Shown piece after piece: positions 1 to 10,200 of a stretch of DNA of 59,552 nt (its first letter is position 1; the number at the start of each line of letters is the position of its first letter). The notes under the pieces are model-generated. The model saw nothing but the letters and a program-made list of their open reading frames with translations, was not told where the DNA came from and did no database searches. A program made the position numbers and the translations under genes. The stretch is from Limosilactobacillus sp. (GTDB lineage Bacteria > Bacillota > Bacilli > Lactobacillales > Lactobacillaceae). The stretch is taken from assembly GCA_030530845.1 (NCBI GenBank), contig JAUMUE010000005.1, positions 1-59,552 on the forward strand, given 5' to 3'.

Positions 1-17
1 ACCTCCATTTTGGAGGT
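1..17 (-). terminator. partial hairpin downstream of rplS
   Basis: ACCTCC and GGAGGT form a perfect 6-bp stem around a 5-base loop, about 50 bases beyond the rplS stop. In the minus-strand direction any T-run would lie outside the window, so the terminator call is only partly supported. Confidence 0.45.
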
Positions 18-68
18 AGCTATAACTCTTCACCAATACGATTTGACAAAGAGCCGATATAACTCGGA

Positions 69-434
69 TTACTTTTCGAGGTCTTGACGACGTTCAGCAA
101 TACGAGTTGCCTTACCAGTACGTGCACGTAAGTAGTACAACTTAGCACGGCGTACACGACCATGGCGGAGAACTTCGATCTTAGCAACACGTGGTGAGTG
201 TACTGGGAAAGTACGTTCAACACCAACACCGTTACTGATCTTACGAACGGTGTAAGTAGCGCTGATACCAGCACCGTGGCGCTTGATAACAACACCTTCG
301 AACATTTGGATACGTTCGCGAGTACCTTCAACGATCTTGGCGTGAACACGAACAGTATCACCAGCACGGAATGCTGGAACATCATCACGTAATTGAGCTG
401 AAGTAATCTTTTCGATTAACTTGTTTTGACGCAT
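69..434 (-). CDS. rplS: 50S ribosomal protein L19
   Basis: L19 sits at the 30S/50S interface of the ribosome. The 121-residue product starts [10 protein letters not shown] and carries the typical [16 protein letters not shown] and FEGVVIKR segments and a basic tail. The frame is open 10 codons further upstream, but the ATG at 434 has an AGGAAAG ribosome binding site at normal distance and gives the family's usual length, so I chose it. In most Firmicutes rplS directly follows trmD. Here an amino acid permease gene lies between them, and rplS has its own promoter and leader (435-546). Confidence 0.97.
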   Translation of the reverse strand: MRQNKLIEKITSAQLRDDVPAFRAGDTVRVHAKIVEGTRERIQMFEGVVIKRHGAGISATYTVRKISNGVGVERTFPVHSPRVAKIEVLRHGRVRRAKLYYLRARTGKATRIAERRQDLEK

Positions 435-510
435 AAAAATTTCTTTCCTTTCGCCGACATTCATGTCCGTCTGGGCAGCGGAATACCGTTAATCACGGCT
501 AAAATAGCCA
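435..510 (-). promoter_or_regulatory. candidate L19 leader (5' UTR of rplS)
   Basis: Between the rplS promoter and its start codon lies a leader of roughly 75 bases. It contains two short perfect stems: GGCTA/TAGCC at 497-509, and GACAT/ATGTC at 456-467 just before the ribosome binding site. Low-GC Gram-positives often carry an autoregulatory L19 leader here, so position fits. I could not match it to the family consensus by eye. Confidence 0.4.
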
Positions 511-516
511 ATAAAT

Positions 517-546
517 ACTATAACATTATTTGCCCCTGACTTTCAA
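517..546 (-). promoter_or_regulatory. rplS promoter
   Basis: On the minus strand TTGAAA (541-546) is followed after 18 bases by TATAGT (517-522). It lies immediately past the permease stop codon, giving rplS its own transcription start. Confidence 0.6.
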
Positions 547-549
547 GGG

Positions 550-1980
550 TTAATCATGATGTTTATTGATATTTGAGTGACGAATTCCGTAAACGAAGTA
601 AATCACTACCCCGATCACAAACCACCACAGCATCATGATTTTCGCATCGTGGTTTAATCCCCAGAAGATCACAACGGAGAACAGCGCTGAGACAACTGGC
701 AGAACTGGGTACAGAGGCATCTTGAATTGTGCATCTGGCAGGTCCTTACCCTCTCGTGGCCGTAGTGCGTAGATCCCCAGTGAGACGAAAATGAAGGCCA
801 CCAGGGTACCGGCTGAAACCAGGGTCGCCAGGAATGTGAATGGGAAGACGGAACCAAGGATCATGGCGAGGAAGGTAATAATCCAAAGCGCGTGACTTGG
901 AACGTGCTTGTCATCCACTACCCCAAGGAACTGTGGCAGTAAACCATCACGTCCGAACGCGTAGATCAGACGTGATGAGGCCAACAGAATTGCGATTAAA
1001 GCGGAGAAGATCCCAACAATCGCAACAACGGACAGGAGATTAGCCGTCAGATAGTGTCCAGACTGACGGAGTGCCCAGGCAGCGGGTTCAGCGTTATTGG
1101 CGTAGCTCGAGTACTTGAACATCCCCACCAGAACGAGTGAGACGGCGATAAAGAAGAAGGTTCCAAGTACCAGGGTGCCGATCAATCCGCGGGGCATCGT
1201 CTTTTGTGGGTTGCGCGTTTCAGCCGTATTAGCCGCGATCGCATCGAAGCCGACGTAGGCAATGAAGATTTGCGCAGTCCCGGCCAAAATCCCCTGCCAG
1301 CCGCCGAATGTCGTACCAGGACGGTATGCGGGGATAAATGGCGTGTAGTTCTTCGTCTGAATGGCGGTTGCACCAACGATAACGAACAAGATGATTACCA
1401 ATAATTTGATCGAGACAATGAAATTCTCAATCTTGGAAACTTGGTGAACACCCCGTGAGATCAAGATCCCAACAATCAATATGGCGAATGCCGCTAAAAT
1501 ATCGACGTACGAACCCTGGTGTGGATCGAACCCACCGGCCAGCGCAGTCGGAAATTTGACCCCGAGGCTGCTGAGAAATCCGCGCATGTAAGCAGACCAG
1601 CCCGACGCCACGAAGGCCACGGAGATGAAGTACTCTGCTAACAGCGCCCAGCCAGCGATCCAGCCGAGGAATTCACCGAACAAGACGTTGATCCAGGAGA
1701 ATGCGGAGCCCGCAAATGGCAGCACGGAGGAAGTCTCGGCATAGGCTAAAGCGGACAGGCCCGCACCAATCGCAGCTGCAATAAAGGCGAGCGGTACAGC
1801 GGGTCCCGTGTGCTCAGCGGCCACAATCCCCGGCAAAGTGAAGATCGCGGTGCCGACTACCATCCCCGTCCCCAGTCCAATCAGGTCAATCGTGCGCAGA
1901 CTAGGCGTCAACTTGGCATCCTTTTGTTGGTAAACTGAAGGATCCTGCTTGAGGAAAAGTCTTTGAAGTAATTTTTTCAC
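550..1980 (-). CDS. amino acid permease, APC superfamily
   Basis: A 476-residue integral membrane transporter of the APC superfamily, probably a proton-coupled amino acid importer of the cationic amino acid transporter type. The first membrane segment (about residues 31-52) contains the family's GLGTGMVVGTAIF motif. About a dozen hydrophobic segments follow, and a conserved stretch reading FIAYVGFDAIAANTAE sits near the middle. The substrate cannot be read from sequence. The start is GTG at 1980 with GGGAGAAG upstream overlapping the trmD stop, 11 bases after trmD. It is therefore probably co-transcribed with the ribosome/tRNA-modification genes, which is an unusual location for a transporter. 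Confidence 0.88.
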   Translation of the reverse strand: MKKLLQRLFLKQDPSVYQQKDAKLTPSLRTIDLIGLGTGMVVGTAIFTLPGIVAAEHTGPAVPLAFIAAAIGAGLSALAYAETSSVLPFAGSAFSWINVLFGEFLGWIAGWALLAEYFISVAFVASGWSAYMRGFLSSLGVKFPTALAGGFDPHQGSYVDILAAFAILIVGILISRGVHQVSKIENFIVSIKLLVIILFVIVGATAIQTKNYTPFIPAYRPGTTFGGWQGILAGTAQIFIAYVGFDAIAANTAETRNPQKTMPRGLIGTLVLGTFFFIAVSLVLVGMFKYSSYANNAEPAAWALRQSGHYLTANLLSVVAIVGIFSALIAILLASSRLIYAFGRDGLLPQFLGVVDDKHVPSHALWIITFLAMILGSVFPFTFLATLVSAGTLVAFIFVSLGIYALRPREGKDLPDAQFKMPLYPVLPVVSALFSVVIFWGLNHDAKIMMLWWFVIGVVIYFVYGIRHSNINKHHD

Positions 1981-1991
1981 TGATCTTCTCC

Positions 1992-2750
1992 CTAATCTGG
2001 CAGGTCCGGATCTTGTTCTAACTTGAGGTCTTGGAGCATGATTTCTTGTTCCCGGGTCAGCTTGGCGGTTTCAAGCAAATCAGGGCGACGTTCTAATGTC
2101 CGACGCAATGATTCACGCATCCGCCATTCCTTGATCTTTTGGTGGTTTCCACTTGTCAGAACTTCAGGCACCTTCATACCGCGGAAGTCAGCGGGACGGG
2201 TGTATTGTGGGTGTTCAAGCAGGCCGTTGCTGAAGGAATCACCCATTGGAGAAGCCATGTTGCCGAGGACGCCCGGTACGAAACGGACGGTCGCATCGAT
2301 CATCACCATCGCAGCGAGCTCACCACCAGTCAGGACGTAATCCCCGAGTGATGCTTCGTCGGTCACCAGCTCGCGGATCCGTTCGTCATAACCTTCGTAG
2401 TGGCCACAGATGAAGGTCAGGTGTTCTTCTTGTGCCAGCTCCATTGCGTAGTGTTGGTCAAAACGCCGGCCGGCAGGGTCCATCAAAATCACGCGGCCCT
2501 TAGGATACTTGCCTTCGATTTCCTTATCAATCGCGTCCATAGCATCGAAAATTGGTTGTGGTTGTAGCAACATCCCCGCCCCACCACCAAACGGAGCATC
2601 GTCAACGTGATTGTGCTTGTCGGTGGTGTAGTCACGGAAGTCGGTCACCTTGATATCCAAAAAGCCGTTTTCTTGGGCCTTACCGACGATTGATTCACCC
2701 ATTGTGGCTTGGAACATATTAGGGAAGAGACTCAAAACATCAATACGCAT
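1992..2750 (-). CDS. trmD: tRNA (guanine37-N1)-methyltransferase TrmD
   Basis: TrmD methylates N1 of G37 next to the anticodon of several tRNAs using S-adenosylmethionine, preventing +1 frameshifts. The 252-residue protein shows [10 protein letters not shown] at 51-60, the knot segment [10 protein letters not shown] at 116-125 and [12 protein letters not shown] at 137-148, which together form the trefoil-knot SAM site. Its ATG shares one base with the TAA of rimM (TAATG), so the two are translationally coupled. Confidence 0.97.
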   Translation of the reverse strand: MRIDVLSLFPNMFQATMGESIVGKAQENGFLDIKVTDFRDYTTDKHNHVDDAPFGGGAGMLLQPQPIFDAMDAIDKEIEGKYPKGRVILMDPAGRRFDQHYAMELAQEEHLTFICGHYEGYDERIRELVTDEASLGDYVLTGGELAAMVMIDATVRFVPGVLGNMASPMGDSFSNGLLEHPQYTRPADFRGMKVPEVLTSGNHQKIKEWRMRESLRRTLERRPDLLETAKLTREQEIMLQDLKLEQDPDLPD

Positions 2751-3256
2751 TATTCTAACCCCTCCATCATCTCAACGAGGACGACGCCATTGTCGAGGTC
2801 GACATCCTTGACCACATCATCAATCACTGGCAAGAGGAGGTCCTTCTTCCCTGGACGTGCCACGACCCAAACATCATTGGCACCGGGAGAGAGAATTTCC
2901 TTGATCTTACCAAGTTCTTCGCCATCAGTCGTCTTTGCAGTCAGACCGATGATTTGGTGGTAGTAGTATTGGCCGTCTTCCAGTGGTTCCTGGTCCTCGC
3001 TTGATACCATCAGTTCATGGTTGCGGAACTTTTCGACGTCGTTAATGTTGTCATATCCAACAAACTTAACCAACATGAAAGCCTTGTGTTGACGAGACTT
3101 TTCGATCGTCAACTCCAGCCGTTCACCATTAATTTCGATGTAGAGTGTTTGGTCGGGAGCGAACCGTTCGTCAATGAAGTCGGTGGTTGGCATCACACGC
3201 ACTTCGCCCCGGATTCCATGGGTATTCACAATTTTACCAACGTTATAAAATTCCAT
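2750..3256 (-). CDS. rimM: 16S rRNA processing / ribosome maturation factor RimM
   Basis: RimM binds ribosomal protein S19 and assists maturation of the 30S head. The 168-residue product has an N-terminal RimM β-barrel (begins [19 protein letters not shown]) and a C-terminal PRC-barrel (about residues 95-165, with [18 protein letters not shown]). Length is normal. GGAGGA lies 5 bases before the ATG. A terminator-like hairpin separates it from khpA upstream, so it may be expressed below the level of rpsP and khpA. Confidence 0.96.
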   Translation of the reverse strand: MEFYNVGKIVNTHGIRGEVRVMPTTDFIDERFAPDQTLYIEINGERLELTIEKSRQHKAFMLVKFVGYDNINDVEKFRNHELMVSSEDQEPLEDGQYYYHQIIGLTAKTTDGEELGKIKEILSPGANDVWVVARPGKKDLLLPVIDDVVKDVDLDNGVVLVEMMEGLE

Positions 3257-3280
3257 ATTTTCCTCCTAAAAAATGAAAAA

Positions 3281-3310
3281 ACTCCCACAGGATTGGTGTG
3301 GGAGTTTTTA
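3281..3310 (-). terminator. intra-operon hairpin between khpA and rimM
   Basis: A perfect 9-bp stem (ACTCCCACA at 3281-3289 with TGTGGGAGT at 3297-3305, 7-base loop) starts 7 bases beyond the khpA stop. On the minus strand it is followed by six T. The rimM ribosome binding site comes right after. This has the form of an intrinsic terminator, probably partial because rimM and trmD have no evident promoter of their own. Confidence 0.8.
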
Positions 3311-3312
3311 TA

Positions 3313-3573
3313 TTAGTGACGTTGATCATTAATCAGTAACCGGACTTTTTTAGAGTTGGAACGCTGAGAGCGGGCACCTTCAACAATGGTACGCATCGCC
3401 GCAGCAACATGTCCCTGCCGTCCAATCAAACGGCCTACATCATCCGGATCAACATCGACGATATATTGGTGGTACTTACCATCATCCTCTTGGGAAATCG
3501 TCAACGCGTCCGGATGCTTCAAAAGCGGGGTAACTAAACTACGAATCAGCGTCTCTATATTTGTCTCAGTCAT
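3313..3573 (-). CDS. khpA: KH-domain RNA-binding protein KhpA (YlqC)
   Basis: A small RNA-binding protein that in streptococci and lactobacilli partners with KhpB (EloR/Jag) to regulate cell elongation. The 86 residues form a single KH domain with the GxxG loop GRQG at 51-54 inside DDVGRLIGRQGHVAAAM. It lies 12 bases after rpsP, the conserved Firmicutes order, and shares the rpsP promoter. Confidence 0.93.
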   Translation of the reverse strand: MTETNIETLIRSLVTPLLKHPDALTISQEDDGKYHQYIVDVDPDDVGRLIGRQGHVAAAMRTIVEGARSQRSNSKKVRLLINDQRH

Positions 3574-3585
3574 GATAATTCATCA

Positions 3586-3861
3586 CTACTTCTTTGCGTA
3601 CTTAGCTTCGTGGTACTTCTTCATAACGCCAGCTTGTTGAAGCATGTTACGAACAGTATCGGATGGTTGAGCACCCTTACCAAGCCATTCCATAACAGCG
3701 TCTTCATCAAACTTGACTTCCTTAGGAGTAGTCAATGGGTTGTAAGTACCTAAGCTGGTAATGAAACGACCATCACGTGGAGAACGTGAGTCAGCTACGA
3801 CGATACGGTAGAAAGGACGCTTCTTTGAACCCATACGCTTTAAACGAATTTTAACAGACAT
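3586..3861 (-). CDS. rpsP: 30S ribosomal protein S16
   Basis: S16 is an early-assembly protein of the 30S body. The 91-residue product starts [20 protein letters not shown], diagnostic of the family, and ends in a basic tail. The ATG is preceded by a strong GGGAGGTG site (3867-3874). It is the first gene of the rpsP-khpA-rimM-trmD cluster and lies directly behind a good promoter. Confidence 0.98.
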   Translation of the reverse strand: MSVKIRLKRMGSKKRPFYRIVVADSRSPRDGRFITSLGTYNPLTTPKEVKFDEDAVMEWLGKGAQPSDTVRNMLQQAGVMKKYHEAKYAKK

Positions 3862-3895
3862 GTTTGCACCTCCCTGAATTCTTTTAACAGATAAT

Positions 3896-3924
3896 AATAT
3901 ACCAGTCTTTTTAGAGAATGTAAA
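3896..3924 (-). promoter_or_regulatory. rpsP operon promoter
   Basis: TTTACA (3919-3924) and TATATT (3896-3901) on the minus strand are separated by exactly 17 bases, about 35 bases upstream of the rpsP start. Confidence 0.75.
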
Positions 3925-4040
3925 GTAGTTTTTCTTGACAGTCTCAATTATTTTTTTGACGCGGTTTGTGCGGGCTTTACTTCAGTTGAAATAAGTGACG
4001 CAAGAAGCTGATATCACGCTATTTTGAATTTTTAATAAGT

Positions 4041-4064
4041 AAAGCCCACAGTGAATGTGAGCTT
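4041..4064 (-). terminator. terminator after ffh
   Basis: An imperfect stem of AAGCTCACA with TGTGGGCTT and a TTCAC loop lies just past the ffh stop, followed on the minus strand by a weak T-rich tail. It separates the ffh cluster from rpsP. Confidence 0.6.
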
Positions 4065-4071
4065 CAAAAAA

Positions 4072-5514
4072 TTATTTTTTACGGAGCTTACGCAGCTTCT
4101 TAATCCGCTTTTGCTTGTCCCGTTTCATCTTCCGTGCCATGGAGTTCATTGCCATTTGGCCCAACTTACCACCAGGCATTTGGCCACCGAACATGTTTGC
4201 CATACCACTCATGTTACCATTCGTGATTTGCTTCATCATCTTGCGCATCTGGTTGAATTGCTTGATCATCCGGTTGACTTCGACGATTGGACGACCGGCA
4301 CCAGCTGCTAAACGACGGCGCCGACTTGGATTCATCAAGTCTGGGTTTTCACGTTCTTCCGGCGTCATGGAGTAGACGATCGCCTTGATGTGGTCGAATT
4401 GCTTTGAATCGATGTTAAGGTTCTTCAGTGCTGGGTTGTTAGCCATCCCCGGCATCATCTTGAGGATATTTTCCAGTGGACCCATCTTAGTGACCTGGTC
4501 CATTTGTGCGAGGAAGTCGTTGTAGTCAAACGTATTTTCCCGCATCTTATCCATGGTAGCTTGGGCCTGTTCCTCATCGAAATTCTTTTGGGCCTTTTCG
4601 ATCAGGGTCATCATGTCACCCATGCCGAGGATCCGTGATGCCATCCGGTCTGGGTGGAAGACGTCTAAGTCAGACATCTTTTCCCCTTCACCGACGAACT
4701 TGATTGGCTTACCAGTAACGGCACGAATTGACATGGCCGCACCACCACGGGTATCACCATCGAGCTTGGTCAGTACAACACCGGTGATGTCGAGCTTGTC
4801 GTCAAAACCTTGGGCCGTGTTGACCGCGTTTTGACCAGTCATGGAGTCGATTACCAGCAGGATTTCATCTGGGTTGGTCAATTCCTTGATCTTGGCCAAT
4901 TCTTCCATCAGCTGTTCATCGATTTGCAGACGACCGGCAGTATCAATGATCACGTAATCGTTGTGATTTTGCTTGGCAACTTCCATACCCTCGCGAACGA
5001 TTTCGACTGGGTCAACGTCCGTCCCCTTTTCAAAGACTGGAACTTCAATTTGAGAGGCCACTTGTTGCAACTGAGTGATGGCGGCTGGACGGTAGACGTC
5101 GGCCGCGATGAACATTGGACGCGCGTTTTCTTCATTCTTCAAACGCAGGGCCAGCTTACCGGCAGTGGTCGTCTTACCGGCCCCTTGAAGACCAGTCATC
5201 ATGATCACAGTTGGGATGTGTTCAGACTTATTGAGCGGAACTGCCTCTTCACCCATCAGTTCGGTCAATTCGTCGTTAACGATCTTGACGATTTGTTGAG
5301 CGGGGTTCAATCCCTTCAATACTTCCGCACCGGCAGATTTTTCACGAACTGTCTTCACGAAATCCTTTACAACGGAGAAGTTAACGTCGGCTTCTAACAG
5401 TGCCAAACGAATTTCCCGCATGGTTTCACGGAGATCAGCTTCGGTCACTTTTGGCTTACGCCGGAGCTTTTCCATTGCCTTTTGCAGGCGTTCAGTTAAT
5501 CCTTCAAATGCCAT
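4072..5514 (-). CDS. ffh: signal recognition particle protein Ffh
   Basis: Ffh is the GTPase and signal-sequence-binding subunit of SRP and works with 4.5S/6S RNA and FtsY to deliver membrane proteins co-translationally. The 480-residue protein has the N domain (1-95), the G domain with GLQGAGKTTT at 108-117, a DTAGR motif and TKLDGDTRGGAA, then a methionine-rich M domain from about residue 300. The M domain contains PSRRRRLAAGAG, the RNA-binding segment, and a lysine-rich C-terminus. It begins 3 bases after ylxM. Confidence 0.98.
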   Translation of the reverse strand: MAFEGLTERLQKAMEKLRRKPKVTEADLRETMREIRLALLEADVNFSVVKDFVKTVREKSAGAEVLKGLNPAQQIVKIVNDELTELMGEEAVPLNKSEHIPTVIMMTGLQGAGKTTTAGKLALRLKNEENARPMFIAADVYRPAAITQLQQVASQIEVPVFEKGTDVDPVEIVREGMEVAKQNHNDYVIIDTAGRLQIDEQLMEELAKIKELTNPDEILLVIDSMTGQNAVNTAQGFDDKLDITGVVLTKLDGDTRGGAAMSIRAVTGKPIKFVGEGEKMSDLDVFHPDRMASRILGMGDMMTLIEKAQKNFDEEQAQATMDKMRENTFDYNDFLAQMDQVTKMGPLENILKMMPGMANNPALKNLNIDSKQFDHIKAIVYSMTPEERENPDLMNPSRRRRLAAGAGRPIVEVNRMIKQFNQMRKMMKQITNGNMSGMANMFGGQMPGGKLGQMAMNSMARKMKRDKQKRIKKLRKLRKK

Positions 5515-5517
5515 TGT

Positions 5518-5859
5518 TTATTCTTCCTCCAAACTTTCTAAACGGTTCACTAACTCGTTTAGCTTTGCGTCATCTGGGTAATGCTTGCTGACGTATTGCT
5601 GAATCTCGTCAGCTTGCTTGCTTTGTGCTTGGAAGGTCGCAAAGAGGTGTAACTTGTCCTCATAATCTTCCAAAATCGCTTCCGTCCGTTTGATATTATC
5701 ATAAACCGCCTGGCGACTAACATTGAAATTTTCGGCAATTTCACCAAGGGAATAATCATCCCCGTAGTACAAATCCAAGTAGTCGTTTTGCTTCTTGGTC
5801 AGCAGTGGTTGGTAAAACTCAAACAGTGAATTAATCCGGTAATTCTTTTCAATTTCCAT
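5518..5859 (-). CDS. ylxM: SRP-associated HTH protein YlxM
   Basis: A 113-residue sigma-70-region-4-like helix-turn-helix protein ([21 protein letters not shown], about residues 36-56) of the UPF0122/YlxM family. It is nearly always encoded next to ffh and is reported to stimulate the SRP pathway in streptococci. Here it lies between ftsY and ffh. The tail is an acidic amphipathic helix (NRLESLEEE). Confidence 0.93.
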   Translation of the reverse strand: MEIEKNYRINSLFEFYQPLLTKKQNDYLDLYYGDDYSLGEIAENFNVSRQAVYDNIKRTEAILEDYEDKLHLFATFQAQSKQADEIQQYVSKHYPDDAKLNELVNRLESLEEE

Positions 5860-5870
5860 TTGGCATACCC

Positions 5871-7274
5871 CTATACTTCGACAAGACCCTTGAAGAGGCC
5901 GTATACAAAGTCGCTGGCGTCAAACTTCTGCAAGTCGTCAACCTTTTCACCGAGTCCGACATACTTGACTGGCAAGTGGAGTTCGTTGCGGATGGCCAGA
6001 ACAATACCACCACGGGCAGTACCATCGAGTTTGGTCAAGACGATTCCAGAGACGTCCGTGCTTTCCTTGAAGAGCTTGGCTTGGTTCAAGGCGTTTTGAC
6101 CAGTTGTGGCATCGAGAACTAAGAGCACTTCATGAGGGGCGTCCGGAATTTCACGCGTCAAGATCCGCTTCATCTTGGCCAATTCGTTCATCAAGTTGAC
6201 CTTGTTTTGCAGACGGCCGGCAGTATCGACGAAGAGGATGTCGTAATCTTCCTTCTTAGCCTTTTGTACCGCGTCGAAAACAACGGATGCAGGGTCACAA
6301 TTTTCTGGACCAGTCACGATGTCAACACCATCACGTTCAGCCCAAACTTCGAGTTGTTCAGTCGCACCGGCACGGAAAGTATCGGCAGCGGCCAAGAGAA
6401 CCTTCTTGCCTTGTTTCTTGAAGAGAGCGGCCATCTTACCAATCGTGGTCGTCTTACCGGCACCATTGACACCGACAAACATGATCACAGTAGGACCTTC
6501 AGCAGCCATTTGCAGGTCAGGGTTTTCGTCCGTGCCCGCAGCTTCGTAAATGTCGACCATCTTTTCGATGATGACGTTAGAAACATCTTGCTTGCTCTTG
6601 GCGTTTTCGAGCTTCACTTCTTCACGCAGGCTGTCAGAAAGCTTCATTGCCATGTCATAACCTACATCAGATTCAATCAGCATATATTCGAGATCTTCAA
6701 AGAAATCTTCGTCGACACTCCGGAAGTTAGCCAAGAAGCTGTTGAGCCGTGCACCGAATCCAGTCCGTGACTTCGCTAAACCGCGGTCGTACTTGCTTTC
6801 GGTTTCTTCAGCAGGCGCAGGTTCTTCTGCGGGTGCTGGTTTCTCTGCAGGCTCTTGTGCTGGCGCTTCGTCTGCGGTGGTTTCTTCTTCCACTTCCGGT
6901 TCGGCTTCTTCTTCATCAGACGCAGGTTCTTCAGTAGCCGGTTCTGCCGGAGCTTCTTCTACCGTAGTCTTTTCTTCTGGAGCTGCGTATTCTTCGGAAG
7001 ATTCTTCGTCAGCTGATTCTACTTCTGCTTCCGTTTCTGTGGCTTTTTCCACGGGAGCTGAATCTTCGTCTGCGGTTTGTGTCACTGATTCGTCGGTGAC
7101 TTCTTCGTCGACAGGTTGTTCAGCTTCTTCGTGAGCCGGTTCTTGGGTGTCTTCTGTTGCCGGTTGATCTGCAGGTTGTTCTTCTACTTGATCAGCGACT
7201 TTTTCTTCTTCAGCCGGCTTTTGTTCAGGTTCTTCCTGTTTCTTTTGACGGCGGAAAATATCAAATAATCCCAT
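5871..7274 (-). CDS. ftsY: signal recognition particle receptor FtsY
   Basis: FtsY is the membrane-associated SRP receptor GTPase. The 467-residue protein starts with a short basic amphipathic stretch ([12 protein letters not shown]). A very acidic Glu/Ala/Pro/Thr-rich region follows at about 14-160 with no regular domain. The conserved NG core comes next, with [10 protein letters not shown] at 268-277, DTFRAGA, DTAGR and [10 protein letters not shown]. The A-domain is much longer than in Bacillus FtsY (about 330 residues in total). The gene sits 11 bases after smc. Confidence 0.97.
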   Translation of the reverse strand: MGLFDIFRRQKKQEEPEQKPAEEEKVADQVEEQPADQPATEDTQEPAHEEAEQPVDEEVTDESVTQTADEDSAPVEKATETEAEVESADEESSEEYAAPEEKTTVEEAPAEPATEEPASDEEEAEPEVEEETTADEAPAQEPAEKPAPAEEPAPAEETESKYDRGLAKSRTGFGARLNSFLANFRSVDEDFFEDLEYMLIESDVGYDMAMKLSDSLREEVKLENAKSKQDVSNVIIEKMVDIYEAAGTDENPDLQMAAEGPTVIMFVGVNGAGKTTTIGKMAALFKKQGKKVLLAAADTFRAGATEQLEVWAERDGVDIVTGPENCDPASVVFDAVQKAKKEDYDILFVDTAGRLQNKVNLMNELAKMKRILTREIPDAPHEVLLVLDATTGQNALNQAKLFKESTDVSGIVLTKLDGTARGGIVLAIRNELHLPVKYVGLGEKVDDLQKFDASDFVYGLFKGLVEV

Positions 7275-7285
7275 TGAACTTCCTC

Positions 7286-10200
7286 CTATTCTTCATTTTC
7301 ATTGAGGGTATCAACCACGTCAACTGAGACCATCTTGGAGATCCCAGATTCTTGCATGGTGACACCGTAAAGTACGTCGGCCCCCATCATCGTACCCTTC
7401 CGGTGGGTGATAACGATAAATTGTGGACCGGTCTTACCAAATTTAGTCAGGTAGTTAGCGAAACGTTGGACGTTCACTTCATCCAGTGCGGCTTCCGGTT
7501 CATCCAGAATTGCGAATGGAACGGGGCGCACCTTGAGAATGGCAAAGAGCAGCGTGATCGCCGTCAATGCACGTTCCCCACCTGACAGCAGGTTCATGTG
7601 TTGGTTCTTCTTGCCAGGTGGTTGAGCGATGATGTCGACACCAGAAGTCAAAAGATCATCTGGGTCGGTCAATTCAAGTTTAGCACGACCACCGGCGAAG
7701 ATTTGACGGAATGTTTCGTCGAAGGCAACGGAAACCTTCTTAAATGTATCGAGGAATCGTTGCTTAACTTCGCCGTCCATCTCATCCATGGTTTGCTTCA
7801 GTTGATCACGAGACTCGAGCAGGTCGGTTTGTTGGCCCTTCAAGAAGTCGTAACGTTCCTTGACCCGGTTGTACTCGTCAATCGCACTAATATTGACATC
7901 GCCGAGTTCGTCCAGGCCCCGCTTCAAGAGTTTCAAACGGGTCGCAAGGTCTTGGTCACTAATCTCAGCATCGGCCTTGTCGCGGGCTTCGTCGATATCC
8001 ATCGAGTAATGCTCGTTCAGGCGGTTGAGAAGTTGGTCAATTTGCGCTTCGGAACGGACACGACGCTCGTTTAACTGGTTGAGGTTGTCGGATGCGGCAT
8101 GTTGCAGGCCTTGAATCCGGTCTTGGCTCGCCTCGGCATCCCCGATCTTTTCTTCCAGCGTTTCGAGCTTGTCATTGTGTTCGCTCAAGACGCCCTGTTG
8201 CAAATCAAGCAGTTGTTGGGCGCTTTCCAGGGCTTCCTTGGTGCTTTGACCATCGTTGGTTTGCGCTGAAATATTCTTGGATAATTCGTCCAGGTCCTGT
8301 TCCAGCTTCTTGATGGTGTCTTGCTTGCCTTGGATTTGACCGCGCAGAGCAATTTCTTGTTGGCGGTATTGTTGGCCACGTTCGCGTGCAACCGCCAGCC
8401 ATTGATTGAGCTGATTGAGTTGCTCGTTTTGATTATCAGCGTTGGTTTGCAGTTGACTAATTTGATCGTTGGCTTGCGCGGTTTCAGCTTTGATGTCAGC
8501 CAGCTTTTGGTCAGTTTCATCCTGGGCCGCCTTGTTCTTGGCCACGGAGTCTTGGTATGACTGGTGCTGGTTGTTTTGTTCACCATTTTGAAAACGCAGC
8601 GCAGCAATTTGCCGTTCTACATCGCTCACTTGGTCAGCTAAACGTTGGGCCTGAGCCTTGCTTTCTTGCAGGACTGATTCTTGTGCGTGAACAGTCTCTT
8701 GCAGTTCAGATAACTTAGCTTGGCCGCGCTCGGATGATTGTTGGAGTTTTGCCACGGCTTCTTCGAGTTCCTTAGCCTGTTGTTCTTGCTTGGCTAATAA
8801 TTCCTCAAACTGCTTACCAGAATTCTTTTGGCTCAGCAGACCGTTTTGTTGGTGTTTGTTTGCACCCCCGGTCATGGCCCCGCTGGCATTGATCAATTGG
8901 CCGTCGAGTGTTACAACCCGGACTTGGTGACGACCAGACCGCGCGATTGCCGTGGCGTTGTCGAGGTTATCGGCTACCACAGTATTTGACAGCAAGTGGT
9001 CGACAATAGTCTGATACTTCTTATCGAATTTCACCAGGTCCACTGCCCGACCGACGTATCCTGGCATGCCTTCGATGGTGGCCCAGATGTTGAGCGGTTG
9101 GCGCTTACGCAAGGTATCGAGTGGCAGGATCGTCACACGTCCGGCGCGTTGGCGAATCAGGAATTGAATGATCGCCTTACCGGTTGCCTGTGTATCCACG
9201 ACCAGTTGTTGGAGCTGGCCACCGAGGACGGTTTCAATCGCGGTTGTCAGGTCACTTGGCACGTCAATCAATTCACTAACTGCACCGGCTAACCCAGCGA
9301 AGTTGTTCCGGCTCTTGAGGACTGATTGAACCCCACGGTAGTAGCCGGCGTACTCTTCTTCCATTGATTGGAGCGCCTTGATCCGTGATTGGGTTGAATG
9401 GGCATCCCCGAGCACTTGGTACCATTGACGTTGCGTCTTTTGGTAACGGTCATTCAGATCAGACAGCTTCTTTTGAACGGTTCCCATTTCCTTTCTGGAA
9501 TCTTCCAGAGTGATGGTTTGTTGCTCGATTTCTGCCTGCTTGGCCTTAACCTGTTCTTCCAATTCCGCCTTGCGTTGTTCACTCGCCTGCAATTCGCTGT
9601 TGCTTTGCTTTTGCTGGCTCAGGCTTTGTTGGTGACTTTGTTGTAAGAAGGTCGCCTCGTTATGCAAGGTGGTTTGTTTTTGCAGGAGGTCGATTTGTTG
9701 GTTACGCAGATCAGCCAGTCGCGCTTGCAACTTCTTGATCCGTTCACCAGCCGTCAACTTCTTGGCAGCTTCTTGCTCTTCTTGGTGCTTCACGACATCT
9801 GCTGTGTGGTCCTTAATGGTCGCAAGAAGCTTATCCAATTGTCCTTGTAAGTCGGCTAACTCTTCCTTGTTGGCTGCTAACTGACTGTCCAAGCGTGACT
9901 TCTCTTGGGCCTGTTGCTGTTGCTTCACTGAAGAGAGTGACCGCTCGTTTTTTATGTCTGCGATCAGTTGGGTTTGTTCAAGAATCGTCTGCTGGGTGGC
10001 GTCCTTATCCTTGAGCAATTTTGCCCGCTCCTGTTTCAGTTGAGTGAGTTGCTTTTCGGCTGAAGCCAACTCTTGCATGTACTTATTGGACATATCCTGT
10101 GCAGAAGACAATTCGCCACGGACCTGCTTGAGTAGATCGTGCTTGGAATCATAGTCACGCACAATCCGAGTTTGGTCGAAGCGGTCGAATTGTTCTTTTT

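Noticed and set aside
4810-5397. 195-residue plus-strand open frame opposite ffh
   Set aside because: It lies wholly inside ffh, which has unmistakable SRP GTPase motifs; no binding site or family resemblance.
6132-7134. Long plus-strand frames opposite ftsY
   Set aside because: Ser/Ala/Gly-rich products are simply the reverse reading of the Glu/Ala/Pro codons of the FtsY acidic region.
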